64,000 bases of DNA, from assembly GCF_900143075.1 (NCBI RefSeq), contig NZ_FRCY01000002.1, positions 513,905 to 577,904 on the forward strand, written 5' to 3'. Position 1 is the stretch's first letter; each line of letters starts with the position of its first letter. The DNA is from Cyclobacterium lianum. Its GTDB lineage: Bacteria > Bacteroidota > Bacteroidia > Cytophagales > Cyclobacteriaceae. Positions 55,548 through 63,758 of the stretch are shown piece by piece. Below the pieces are notes generated by a model that had not been told where the DNA came from, did not search any database, and saw only the letters and a list, made by a program, of their open reading frames with translations. The position numbers and the translations under genes were made by a program.

Positions 55548-56003
55548 ATGGAGCTCAAGAAAATTGATACGATCTGGCATTTTTTTGCCACCCAAAACCA
55601 AGTATTTCTCAAGAAAGAGGTAAGCCAGGACGTACACTATATATTTAAGAAAAACGATATCCAGCTCTCCCATTTCTTTAATCCTAAATTTGTAGGACAA
55701 TCCAGCCTCTGTATGGCCCCTGTGGCTTTCGAAATGGCAGTCCAATCTTATGCAGCGGGACAAAAAAAATTCGGATTTCCTGCTCCCCCCGTTAAAGTTC
55801 ACAAAAAGCTGTTTTTCCCGAGAGACTTACTTAAACTGACAGCTAACTACAACCTTTACGTGGAAAAAGACAGATTTAACCATTTCAGGGTGACGCTGGA
55901 TGGTTTTATTCCCCGAAACATCCGGCAAACCTATCAACCGATAAATTTTATCAGTCAAACCCTCTGGGGGTTCAGGTATTTTTCGGAAACGATAAAAAAC
56001 TAA
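55548..56003 (+). CDS. Unrecognised 151-aa protein
   Basis: Soluble protein rich in Phe and Lys (FFATQNQVFLKKEV; KKFGFPAPPVKVHKKLFFPRDLLKL). No signal peptide or membrane helix. A tract of beta-strand-like sequence lies in its second half (NYNLYVEKDRFNHFRVTLDGFIP). No family is recognised. It lies 156 bp after the preceding gene and 50 bp before the next on the same strand. Confidence 0.5.
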   Translation: MELKKIDTIWHFFATQNQVFLKKEVSQDVHYIFKKNDIQLSHFFNPKFVGQSSLCMAPVAFEMAVQSYAAGQKKFGFPAPPVKVHKKLFFPRDLLKLTANYNLYVEKDRFNHFRVTLDGFIPRNIRQTYQPINFISQTLWGFRYFSETIKN

Positions 56004-56053
56004 TTTCAGCAAATCCTCTAAACTTTTTTCAAGGCGATCTGATTAGATACAGT

Positions 56054-56497
56054 ATGAACAAACAAGCACCTGCAACCTCTTTTCCAAAGTTTACCATGCC
56101 ACACCGGGGCTTACTCTTACTTTCGGGAATCTATGCCTTACTCTGGGGAGCATTTTTCAGATGGTTTGGACCAGCAGTCCTGGGCTGGCTCGCGATGGAG
56201 ACTAGTGTTCCAGCAGATACCGGCACCTTGATCTATGGTTCGATCGGCATGGCCGCCGGATTATTGCTTTTTCTTTCGGCCTTTTATCCTATCAGCTGGA
56301 TATACCTGATGGGCATTGGGATGCTGGGCAAAATAATCTCACTGTTAAGTTTTCTCAGCCTGTACCTGGGAGCTTTGGGGTGGAACAAACGGGTGGCTTT
56401 TCATTTGCTGTTTAATGAGGCCATCTGGTTGATTCCGTTGGCCATTATTCTATGGAGAGCCCTAAAAGTAAAAAAGTTTCTGAAAACACAATCCTGA
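56054..56497 (+). CDS. Small four-helix membrane protein
   Basis: 147-aa integral membrane protein with about four hydrophobic segments (LLLLSGIYALLWGAFF, GSIGMAAGLLLFLSAFYP, WIYLMGIGMLGKIISLLSFLSLYLG, NEAIWLIPLAIILWRAL) and a basic C-terminal tail (KVKKFLKTQS). No catalytic motif is visible. Small proteins of this shape in Bacteroidota are sometimes named alkyl hydroperoxide reductase in databases, but there is no thioredoxin-fold motif here to support such a name. Function is unknown. Confidence 0.65.
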   Translation: MNKQAPATSFPKFTMPHRGLLLLSGIYALLWGAFFRWFGPAVLGWLAMETSVPADTGTLIYGSIGMAAGLLLFLSAFYPISWIYLMGIGMLGKIISLLSFLSLYLGALGWNKRVAFHLLFNEAIWLIPLAIILWRALKVKKFLKTQS

Positions 56498-56580
56498 TCG
56501 GCAGGAAACAAAAAACAACCAGATTTCAACGCAATCTTTGCCCTTTTGCCGGCTTATTACTCACCGAATCAGAGATAAAC

Positions 56581-56610
56581 TACCCCAATCTCCTTTACAA
56601 GATTGGGGTA
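56581..56610 (-). terminator. 11-bp perfect hairpin after the small exported protein gene
   Basis: TACCCCAATCT (56581-56591) and its complement (56600-56610) with an 8-nt loop, just 8 bp beyond the stop of the leftward gene at 56618. Only a weak T-run follows on the minus strand. Confidence 0.5.
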
Positions 56611-56617
56611 AACTTTA

Positions 56618-56926
56618 TCAGGTCAGAATGATCAATAATATCAGTATCACAATCAGTGCGCCAGCAGAGATGTAAACACCACCCCCCAGGGCTTTTGCTT
56701 CTTTGTTGATTTCCCTCAGTTCGTTTCGAATCTCTTTACGCTCTTCCTTGTCCATGGCTTTAAAATCCATGGCCTTAATTTCCTTCACCCGCTCGTCCAA
56801 TTGTTCCAAACGAGCCTGTTCTTCAGGACTGGGTTCTTTGTCCGCCGGTTTATCGCTGGCAATGGCCACAGGAGCAATGGCGGTCAACAACATCAGCATG
56901 GATAAAAAGTAAGCGATCTTTTTCAT
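56618..56926 (-). CDS. Small exported coiled-coil protein with C-terminal membrane helix
   Basis: 102 aa: signal peptide (about 1-23, ending VAIAS), a charged helix (about 28-75, PSPEEQARLEQLDERVKEIKA continuing into KEERKEIRNELREINKEAKAL) likely to form a coiled coil, then a C-terminal hydrophobic segment GGGVYISAGALIVILILLIIL. This topology is common in small Bacteroidota envelope proteins of unknown role. It is monocistronic with a hairpin after the stop. Confidence 0.7.
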   Translation of the reverse strand: MKKIAYFLSMLMLLTAIAPVAIASDKPADKEPSPEEQARLEQLDERVKEIKAMDFKAMDKEERKEIRNELREINKEAKALGGGVYISAGALIVILILLIILT

Positions 56927-57302
56927 AGGTACGTGTATTAAAGGTTAAACATAATTTATCAATTTTTTCAAATGAGAGATTCCACTGAGGTTGACTATTT
57001 TTCGAAATATACCAATAATCCTACCAAAATACGGAAATAGACAGCAATTGGAAAAAATAACTGCCATAGGTGCTTTAGCTGTTCCTGAGGTTTGGCGTCC
57101 TTAAGTTCAAAATAATTAATGCCTGTCAGGGGCCATAACAGTAAAAATTTCTACAATTATCCAGCCAGACTCCAGCAATTTACAGGAGTGCATATCAGAT
57201 AATAGTTTATTTTTAATTTTGATTTATGTAATTTAATTTCTACATTATATCGGATTTTACCACTTTTTCAGTTGACGAAATGGTTAAACTGCTCATGGAA
57301 AT
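56927..57302. promoter_or_regulatory. 376-bp AT-rich region upstream of the caspase-like cassette
   Basis: No gene is seen. A -7-like element TAATTTTG is at 57214-57221, about 80 bp before the ATG at 57303. The remainder is AT-rich without a clear repeat. Confidence 0.4.
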
Positions 57303-57941
57303 ATGGCTACTGAATTAAATGTGATTGCTCCCTACACAAAAGGATGGGACTCGCAAAATCAATACGGTCGTACTGAAGCCCGCATAGTCCGCAACGCACC
57401 AAATAGCTGGGAGGTAATATTAGGATATGATGATCTTCCGGATCTAATCAATAAAATCAATCAATTACTTACCATAGATCCTGATCATCCTTGTTTGAAA
57501 ACTTTGGAAATTTATGCCCACGGCAATCCTGTAGCAATCAATGACTTGTCACGGTCTGATGTCAATTCCTGGGCCAGCCAGTTGAAAACCCTTAGCTGGT
57601 GTGACGAAGCCAGTATTTATCTTTCGGGATGCAACACTGGACTAATGCGTACAACACGAATAACAAACCCTTTGGTAACAGGCCCTATTGCAAAGTTACT
57701 TGCGGATGCCCTACAATTTAATGCTACGTCGTTTGCCCATAGAATCTGGGTATATGGATCCAAAGGATATCTATCAGGGTCTCATGTAGAAGGTAGCGAA
57801 AAAACTGTCGATACCTTCACCGAGCGGGAATTGGCCTTATCCATACCACCCTGGACGACAACGATCTGGGAAAAATTCCCCGGAGGGTCAAATGCAACCG
57901 GAAATGCATGCTGGATAGGCTTTAAGAATGGCAATTGGTGA
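57303..57941 (+). CDS. Putative caspase-fold (clan CD-like) protein
   Basis: 212-aa soluble protein of no family that I can name. Two hydrophobic strands each end in a potential catalytic residue: LEIYAHGNP (His73 followed by Gly) and SIYLSGCNTG (Cys110 preceded by Gly). This His-Gly ... Gly-Cys arrangement, about 37 residues apart, is what clan CD cysteine peptidases such as CHAT and caspase-like proteins and DUF4347 show. A further strand HRIWVYGSKGYLSGSH follows. No signal peptide. Its TGA overlaps the ATG of the next gene by one base. Peptidase activity is a hypothesis; a non-catalytic fold is equally possible. Confidence 0.6.
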   Translation: MATELNVIAPYTKGWDSQNQYGRTEARIVRNAPNSWEVILGYDDLPDLINKINQLLTIDPDHPCLKTLEIYAHGNPVAINDLSRSDVNSWASQLKTLSWCDEASIYLSGCNTGLMRTTRITNPLVTGPIAKLLADALQFNATSFAHRIWVYGSKGYLSGSHVEGSEKTVDTFTERELALSIPPWTTTIWEKFPGGSNATGNACWIGFKNGNW

Positions 57942-58267
57942 TGGCTACTACTGTTAAAATAATTGAGTATGGTACCCCAAACGAACTTACATTGGATTCG
58001 TACCAACGCAGTTTATTTTTAAACGAACTAAGACGTGTACAGGGGTCTGGCATTTCAGTTTTTTTTAAAAATCTCTTTGCCCAAATGCGTAAGCGCTCAA
58101 GACCAATACTTATTCGCCCGGATTGTAAAATCTTAGTAGAGACCAATGGTCATGTAACCGAGTATTTTTTACAGGGCAAGTTTGTATTGCGCAAGAAAGG
58201 AAGCCGTTTAACCCATCAATTCTATATGGGAGTTTTGCTGGAGCATTGGCTTGGAATGCTTACCTAA
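57941..58267 (+). CDS. Unrecognised partner of the caspase-like protein
   Basis: 108-aa soluble protein. Its ATG overlaps the previous TGA by one base, so it is almost certainly coupled to the upstream gene; TTG and GTG codons just before it (57935, 57938) are alternative starts. The middle is basic (LFAQMRKRSRPILIRP), followed by a strand-rich part (DCKILVETNGHVTEYFLQGKFVLRKK) and a hydrophobic C-terminal helix. It is too short to be a bacterial gasdermin, and no known toxin or adaptor motif is seen. It may be the substrate, inhibitor or cofactor of the caspase-like protein. Confidence 0.5.
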   Translation: MATTVKIIEYGTPNELTLDSYQRSLFLNELRRVQGSGISVFFKNLFAQMRKRSRPILIRPDCKILVETNGHVTEYFLQGKFVLRKKGSRLTHQFYMGVLLEHWLGMLT

Positions 58268-58686
58268 GGGGAGTGGGTTTATAAAAAATATCCATTGTAA
58301 TCCTTACATTTCAGATAACGGAAAGGAAACTGCGGTTGTCTGATAGTTTTCCCCAAAGGTTTCTAATTAAAAAAATTACGCCATGAAGGGTCAATTTATT
58401 GAAATCCTTTTCCCTGATCTAGTCCACCAATTCGTTAGATAGCTTGAAAATAAATCGAACGGCAAAATCGCTCTCCTCAGCGGCGATGGACTGTTTACAT
58501 TCATCTTTCCTGTTTTCCGAATGATTGTGAAAAGCGGAGTGCAGGATTGATCTCGCCAAAGACCTTTGCACAAATTCTTATATTTTTCCATCCTAAGCAT
58601 TGCCCAAAAATCACTAACTTGTGCTCAATTTAGCTGAAATGATCTGCAAACCATTTCTGTAAAAACCTCAAAAACCAAATCCACAA
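58268..58686. other. 419-bp region upstream of polA without a clear gene
   Basis: No annotated gene. On the minus strand a ~48-codon start-less open frame (about 58570-58420) reads like a protein tail (acidic, ending LSNELVD and a stop) and could be a remnant. The polA promoter could not be fixed. Confidence 0.35.
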
Positions 58687-61497
58687 ATGGCCAAAGGCAG
58701 TAAAAAACTTTTTCTTCTGGACGCAATGGCCCTGATTTACAGGGCACATTTTGCCTTCAGCAAAAATCCCAGAATCAATAGCAAAGGCCTGAACACCGGG
58801 GTCATGCTTGGCTTTACCAATACCCTGCTTGAAGTCCTGGAAAAAGAAAACCCTACCCATATCGCCGTGGTTTTCGACACCAGTGCACCCACCTTTCGCC
58901 ACAAGCAATTTGAAGCCTATAAAGCCAACAGACAGGAACAACCCGAAGACATTGAGGTGGGTATTCCCTGGGTCAAACAAATTGTGCAGGCATTCAATAT
59001 CCCCACGCTGGAGCTTGATGGCTACGAAGCGGACGATATCATCGGGACGCTGGCCAAGAAGGCCGAAAGGACCAGTTTTACGGTGTATATGATGACTCCC
59101 GATAAGGACTACGGGCAATTGGTGGAAGACCACATCTATCTCTATAAACCGGCCTTTATGGGCAACGCAGTAGATATCATGGGGCCAAAGGAAATTTGCG
59201 AAAAGTGGGATATCGAGCATGTAGACCAGGTAAGGGATATTCTGGGGCTCATGGGAGATGCTGTGGACAACATACCCGGAATACCCGGCATTGGTGCCAA
59301 AACCGCTGTTAAGCTTTTGAAAGAATACGGATCGGTGGAAGAACTGGTCAAAAATACCGATCAACTAAAGGGAAAGCAGAAGGAAAATGTAGAAAAATTT
59401 GCCGAACAGGGTATTTTATCCAAGGAGCTGGCTACGATCATGCAGGATGTACCCATTGATTTTGATGAGAAAGCCCTCACACGGGACCCTCCAGATGAAG
59501 AAAAATTGAAAGCGCTCTTTGCTGAACTGGAATTCAGGACCCTTACAAAAAGAGTATTTGGAGAAGCCCTCAAAAAGCCGGCACTGAAAGTGGATGAACA
59601 GTTGGGTTTATTTACAGGGGGGGATGCTGCGGCCAGTGAGGATATGCCAGCTCCTGCGCCACCCATTACGAGCAGCAGCGGCCCGGGCAATCTTTTTACC
59701 CGGGACCATGATTACTACAAGGTCTCAGGAGAGTCCGCCATCAAAGATTTGGTGCGCTACCTCCTGATGCAAAAGGAGATTTGTTTCGACACAGAAACTA
59801 GCTCCATCAATCCCAATGAAGCCGAATTGGTAGGTATTTCATTTGCCTATTTGCCCGGTGAGGCTTACTACATTCCTTTCCCCGGAGAAATGAAGGCAGC
59901 AAAAGAAATTCTGGCCCTGCTGGAGCCGGTTTTTTCATCCGAACATATCCTTAAAATCGGTCAAAATATCAAATATGATATTCTGGTATTGATGAATTAC
60001 GGGATGGAAGTGAAGGGTAAGCTATACGATACCATGCTTGCCCATTACCTGATCGAGCCCGAGGGCAAACATTCCATGGATTGGATGGCCGAACAGTACC
60101 TCAATTATAAGCCTGTTTCCATTGAGAGCCTGATTGGAAAAAAAGGGAAAAATCAGGGCAACATGAAGGATGTAGACCCGGACAAAGTCGTGGACTATGC
60201 TTCCGAAGACGCCGACATTACGCTTCAGTTAAAATCGGCTCTTGATCCCATCATCCGGGAAAATAAGCTGGAGCCTTTGCTTCACGAAGTCGAAAGCCCA
60301 TTGATAGGCGTGCTCGCGGCCATGGAGTTTGAGGGTGTTCGCATCGATACCGATAGTTTGGCAGAGATGTCCAAAAGCCTGGAAAGTGAAAGCTGGGAGA
60401 TAGAAAAAAAGGTCTATGAAATGGCGGGTGAAAAGTTTAATCTCAGCTCTCCAAAGCAACTGGGCGAGATCCTCTTCAACAAACTCCAACTGGACCCTAA
60501 GGCAAAGAAAACAAAAACGGGGCAATACGCTACCGGAGAAGAAGTACTGAGCAAACTTGCGATGGAGCATGAGATCGCTCAGGCAATATTGGATTACAGG
60601 CAGATGGTCAAGCTCAAGTCCACCTATGTGGACGCGCTGCCAGGTCTTATCAATCCTAAAACCGGCAGGATCCATACTACCTATAATCAGTTCGTAGCCG
60701 CCACAGGCAGGCTCTCGTCGATCAATCCCAACCTGCAAAACATTCCGATCCGGACAGAAAGGGGAAGAGAAATCCGCAAGGCTTTTGTCCCCAGGGACAA
60801 AAACCACCTGATCCTGGCGGCAGACTACAGTCAGATAGAGTTGCGCATCATGGCGGCTTTTTCTCAGGATTCATCCATGATTGAGGCCTTTAAAAACGGG
60901 CGTGATATTCATGCGACCACCGCAGCGAAAATATTTCAGGTGCCACTGGAAGAGGTAAGCGGGGACATGCGTCGGAAAGCAAAGACCGCCAATTTTGGCA
61001 TCATTTACGGAATTTCTGCTTTTGGATTGTCACAACGCCTTCAAATTCCCCGGGGAGAGGCCAAAGATATCATTGATGCCTATTTCAAGGAATTTCCCTC
61101 CGTAAAAGCGTATATGGATGAGAGCATAGAAAAAGCCCGGAAAAATGAGTATGTAGAGACCATTCTGGGGAGAAGGAGGTATCTGAGGGATATCAATAGC
61201 CGCAATGCCACGATGCGGGGTTTTGCCGAACGCAATGCCATCAATGCACCTATTCAGGGTTCTGCAGCAGATATGATCAAAGTGGCCATGATCCATGTGC
61301 ACGAATGGATGCTCCAACAAAAGCTGAGATCCAAAATGATACTCCAGGTACACGATGAATTGGTCTTTGATGCCCACAAGGAAGAAACGGACCTGTTAAA
61401 GACAGAGGTACCCAAACTCATGTCAGAGGCCATCAAAATTGCCGTTCCCCTGGAAGTGGAAGTGGGGATAGGAAATGACTGGCTCGAAGCACATTGA
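58687..61497 (+). CDS. polA: DNA polymerase I
   Basis: 936-aa repair and replication polymerase with three parts. A 5'-3' exonuclease/FEN domain spans about 1-290 (LFLLDAMALIYRAHFAF; DGYEADDIIGTLA; GDAVDNIPGIPGIGAKTA). A 3'-5' proofreading domain spans about 345-530, with Exo I acidic residues intact (CFDTETSSINPNEAELVG; Exo III YASEDADITLQL). The family A polymerase domain spans about 560-936 (motif A DYSQIELRIMAAF; motif B RRKAKTANFGIIYG; motif C QVHDELVFD). It is followed by radA after 57 bp on the same strand. Confidence 0.98.
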   Translation: MAKGSKKLFLLDAMALIYRAHFAFSKNPRINSKGLNTGVMLGFTNTLLEVLEKENPTHIAVVFDTSAPTFRHKQFEAYKANRQEQPEDIEVGIPWVKQIVQAFNIPTLELDGYEADDIIGTLAKKAERTSFTVYMMTPDKDYGQLVEDHIYLYKPAFMGNAVDIMGPKEICEKWDIEHVDQVRDILGLMGDAVDNIPGIPGIGAKTAVKLLKEYGSVEELVKNTDQLKGKQKENVEKFAEQGILSKELATIMQDVPIDFDEKALTRDPPDEEKLKALFAELEFRTLTKRVFGEALKKPALKVDEQLGLFTGGDAAASEDMPAPAPPITSSSGPGNLFTRDHDYYKVSGESAIKDLVRYLLMQKEICFDTETSSINPNEAELVGISFAYLPGEAYYIPFPGEMKAAKEILALLEPVFSSEHILKIGQNIKYDILVLMNYGMEVKGKLYDTMLAHYLIEPEGKHSMDWMAEQYLNYKPVSIESLIGKKGKNQGNMKDVDPDKVVDYASEDADITLQLKSALDPIIRENKLEPLLHEVESPLIGVLAAMEFEGVRIDTDSLAEMSKSLESESWEIEKKVYEMAGEKFNLSSPKQLGEILFNKLQLDPKAKKTKTGQYATGEEVLSKLAMEHEIAQAILDYRQMVKLKSTYVDALPGLINPKTGRIHTTYNQFVAATGRLSSINPNLQNIPIRTERGREIRKAFVPRDKNHLILAADYSQIELRIMAAFSQDSSMIEAFKNGRDIHATTAAKIFQVPLEEVSGDMRRKAKTANFGIIYGISAFGLSQRLQIPRGEAKDIIDAYFKEFPSVKAYMDESIEKARKNEYVETILGRRRYLRDINSRNATMRGFAERNAINAPIQGSAADMIKVAMIHVHEWMLQQKLRSKMILQVHDELVFDAHKEETDLLKTEVPKLMSEAIKIAVPLEVEVGIGNDWLEAH

Positions 61498-61554
61498 GGT
61501 TTTTATTTGTAAGCGCCCGATATACGCCATCTTTTAAAAAAACAGCCCATTTAC

Positions 61555-62928
61555 ATGGCCAAAATTAAAACTGCTTATTTCTGTCAAAACTGTGGGGTGG
61601 AAAGTGCCAAGTGGGTAGGAAAATGTCCTTCATGTGGGGAATGGAACACCTATGTGGAGGAAGTGGTGCAGAAAGATGAGGGCAAGAGAGGCACCTGGCA
61701 ATCAGACCGGAGTCCTGCAAAAACCAGCAAACCCAAAAGATTGAGAGAGATCAACTATGAAGAACAAAGCAGGTTGGTCACGGGAGATGCTGAGCTGGAC
61801 CGCGTCTTGGGAACTGGCATCGTTCCCGGCTCTCTTGTCCTGATCGGCGGGGAACCGGGAATTGGCAAATCCACGCTGATGCTCCAGATCGCCCTCATGC
61901 TCAATGGAACAAAAATCCTGTATGTTTCCGGCGAGGAGAGTGAAAGCCAAATCAAAATGCGCAGTGAGCGGATGAAATACCAATCCGACCAATGCTACAT
62001 TCTCTCGGAAACCAATACCCAACAGATTTTTCAGCAGATAGCAGTGTTGGAACCAGACCTGCTGGTCATAGACTCTATACAAACCCTGCACAGCCAGTAC
62101 GTGGCATCTGCTGCCGGATCGGTCAGCCAGGTCCGGGAATGCACGGCAGAATTGATGAAATTTGCCAAACAAACCGGTACTCCTGTGTTTCTAATCGGCC
62201 ATATCACCAAGGATGGGTCGATCGCCGGACCGAAAATACTGGAGCACATGGTAGATACGGTGCTGCAATTTGAGGGTGACCGGCACCTGAGCTACCGCAT
62301 TCTCCGAACCTCTAAAAATCGCTTTGGCTCCACCAATGAACTGGGAATTTATGAGATGCATGTAGATGGACTCAAAGCGGTAACCAATCCCTCTGAGATA
62401 CTTCTGACACAGCGTGAAGAACAACTCACCGGAGTAGCCATCGGTGCAATGCTGGAAGGAAATCGCCCCCTTCTCATAGAAATTCAATCCCTGGTCAGCC
62501 CGGCCACCTATGGCACCCCGCAGCGGAGCAGCACCGGACATGACGCCAAACGACTCAGCATGCTTCTGGCTGTACTCGAAAAAAGGGGTGGAATGCGACT
62601 GGGACAGCAGGATGTGTTTCTCAACATTGCCGGAGGCCTCAGGGTGGATGACCCCGGCCTGGACCTGGCTGTATGCGCTTCCATAATTTCCTCCCATGAG
62701 GAAAGTCCCATCGATCCGGGCACCTGTTTTGCAGGAGAGGTGGGCCTGGGTGGAGAGATCAGGGCAGTAAACCGCATTGAAAGCCGGATAGCCGAGGCTT
62801 CAAAAATGGGGTTCAAAAGAATAATACTGTCCAGGTATGCCATTAGAGGACTGGATCGCAGCAAATTTCCGATTGAAATCGTACCGATTGGAAAATTGGA
62901 GGAAATGTACCGGCTCCTCTTTCTCTAG
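61555..62928 (+). CDS. radA: DNA repair protein RadA
   Basis: 457-aa RecA-like ATPase that promotes branch migration during recombination repair. Domains: N-terminal C4 zinc finger (CQNCGVESAKWVGKCPSCGEW, about 9-29), RecA-like ATPase with Walker A GGEPGIGKST and the RadA-specific KNRFGSTNELGI motif, then a Lon-protease-like C-terminal domain (about 290-457) that lacks proteolytic activity in known RadA. It follows polA in the same direction. Its 3' end is convergent with the methyltransferase at 62939 (10-bp gap). Confidence 0.97.
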   Translation: MAKIKTAYFCQNCGVESAKWVGKCPSCGEWNTYVEEVVQKDEGKRGTWQSDRSPAKTSKPKRLREINYEEQSRLVTGDAELDRVLGTGIVPGSLVLIGGEPGIGKSTLMLQIALMLNGTKILYVSGEESESQIKMRSERMKYQSDQCYILSETNTQQIFQQIAVLEPDLLVIDSIQTLHSQYVASAAGSVSQVRECTAELMKFAKQTGTPVFLIGHITKDGSIAGPKILEHMVDTVLQFEGDRHLSYRILRTSKNRFGSTNELGIYEMHVDGLKAVTNPSEILLTQREEQLTGVAIGAMLEGNRPLLIEIQSLVSPATYGTPQRSSTGHDAKRLSMLLAVLEKRGGMRLGQQDVFLNIAGGLRVDDPGLDLAVCASIISSHEESPIDPGTCFAGEVGLGGEIRAVNRIESRIAEASKMGFKRIILSRYAIRGLDRSKFPIEIVPIGKLEEMYRLLFL

Positions 62929-62938
62929 GAAGCTATCC

Positions 62939-63664
62939 CTAAATATTGGCCATGGGCTTTTTGCCCCCAAAGGCAGCGAAACAGCAGTTTTTGTGCAGCA
63001 CGTCCAGTTGGGTGAAACCTACTTTTTCCATCAGTCTTAGCTGAAAAGTAAGAGAACGGGGGCTGTCTTCTTTTTCTATATAGTCAAATACTTTCTTTCT
63101 GTATTTCAATCCACCGATCTTCTCCAGGTACCGGGCATATCTGTTCCACATCATCTCCTGTATCTTCGGATCATCATGTGCCACCAAATCAGAAATCCAG
63201 AAGGAACCTCCGGGTGCCAGAAGCCCGTAAATTTTTTCGAATACCTGCTCCCAGTCCTGCTCATCTCTCAGGTGATGCAGTACGGCTGCCGCGACGATGA
63301 TATCATATTTATTGCCTGTCAAATTAGCATCCCGTATGTCCGACTGTATGGTAGAGACTTTGCCTGTAGTGGCCCAGGACACCCTATCCTGTGCCCGATC
63401 CAACATGGGTTTGCTCAAGTCCAGTAAATCACAATCTATTTGAGGAAGGTACTGTAAAATTTTCAGGGATAGATTTCCTGCACCTGACCCAATGTCCAGC
63501 AAAGTTTTTGCCTGAGGACTGGATACCACTACCGCATTGGCGATAAGCTCCATGGATAAGGGGGCGTCCATAGTTGCCTCCTGCCCGGTATCCAGATTGG
63601 AAAAACGCTCTACATCTCCGTCAAATCTCTTTCTAATTTCCTCAGTAGTTGATTTATTTTGCAT
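62939..63664 (-). CDS. Class I SAM-dependent methyltransferase
   Basis: 241-aa Rossmann-fold methyltransferase. Motif I is LLDIGSGAGNLSLKIL (about 55-70), followed by the acidic residue in CDLLDLSKPMLDRAQ, and motif IV YDIIVAAAVLHHLRDE. Domain size and the C-terminal Cys-containing KNCCFAAFGG stretch fit small-molecule methyltransferases; the substrate is unknown. Its start is 94 bp from the transposase start and immediately inside a probable IS end, so the IS may have cut it from its native promoter. Confidence 0.85.
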   Translation of the reverse strand: MQNKSTTEEIRKRFDGDVERFSNLDTGQEATMDAPLSMELIANAVVVSSPQAKTLLDIGSGAGNLSLKILQYLPQIDCDLLDLSKPMLDRAQDRVSWATTGKVSTIQSDIRDANLTGNKYDIIVAAAVLHHLRDEQDWEQVFEKIYGLLAPGGSFWISDLVAHDDPKIQEMMWNRYARYLEKIGGLKYRKKVFDYIEKEDSPRSLTFQLRLMEKVGFTQLDVLHKNCCFAAFGGKKPMANI

Positions 63665-63758
63665 ATAGTTAGGGTCTGCTTAGAAAATAAAAAAGTGACG
63701 TTTTAGCGGTTTTTAGAGGTTTTTTTCACAAATTAAGGGTGTATAAGTGCAAGTAACT
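63665..63758. mobile_element. Probable left end of an insertion sequence
   Basis: Non-coding bases between the methyltransferase start and the transposase start. A TAGGGTCTGCTTAGAAAATA-like sequence begins near 63669 and could be the left terminal inverted repeat; the right end lies outside the window, so neither the repeat nor the target duplication can be verified. Confidence 0.35.

Noticed and set aside
57941..58267. Bacterial gasdermin next to a caspase-like protease
   Set aside because: The product is only 108 aa, far shorter than known bacterial gasdermins, and shows no N-terminal pore-forming pattern.
58391..58600. 69-codon frame on the minus strand before polA
   Set aside because: Composition unlike a real protein; a different frame in the same place is more protein-like but has no start codon, so neither is annotated.
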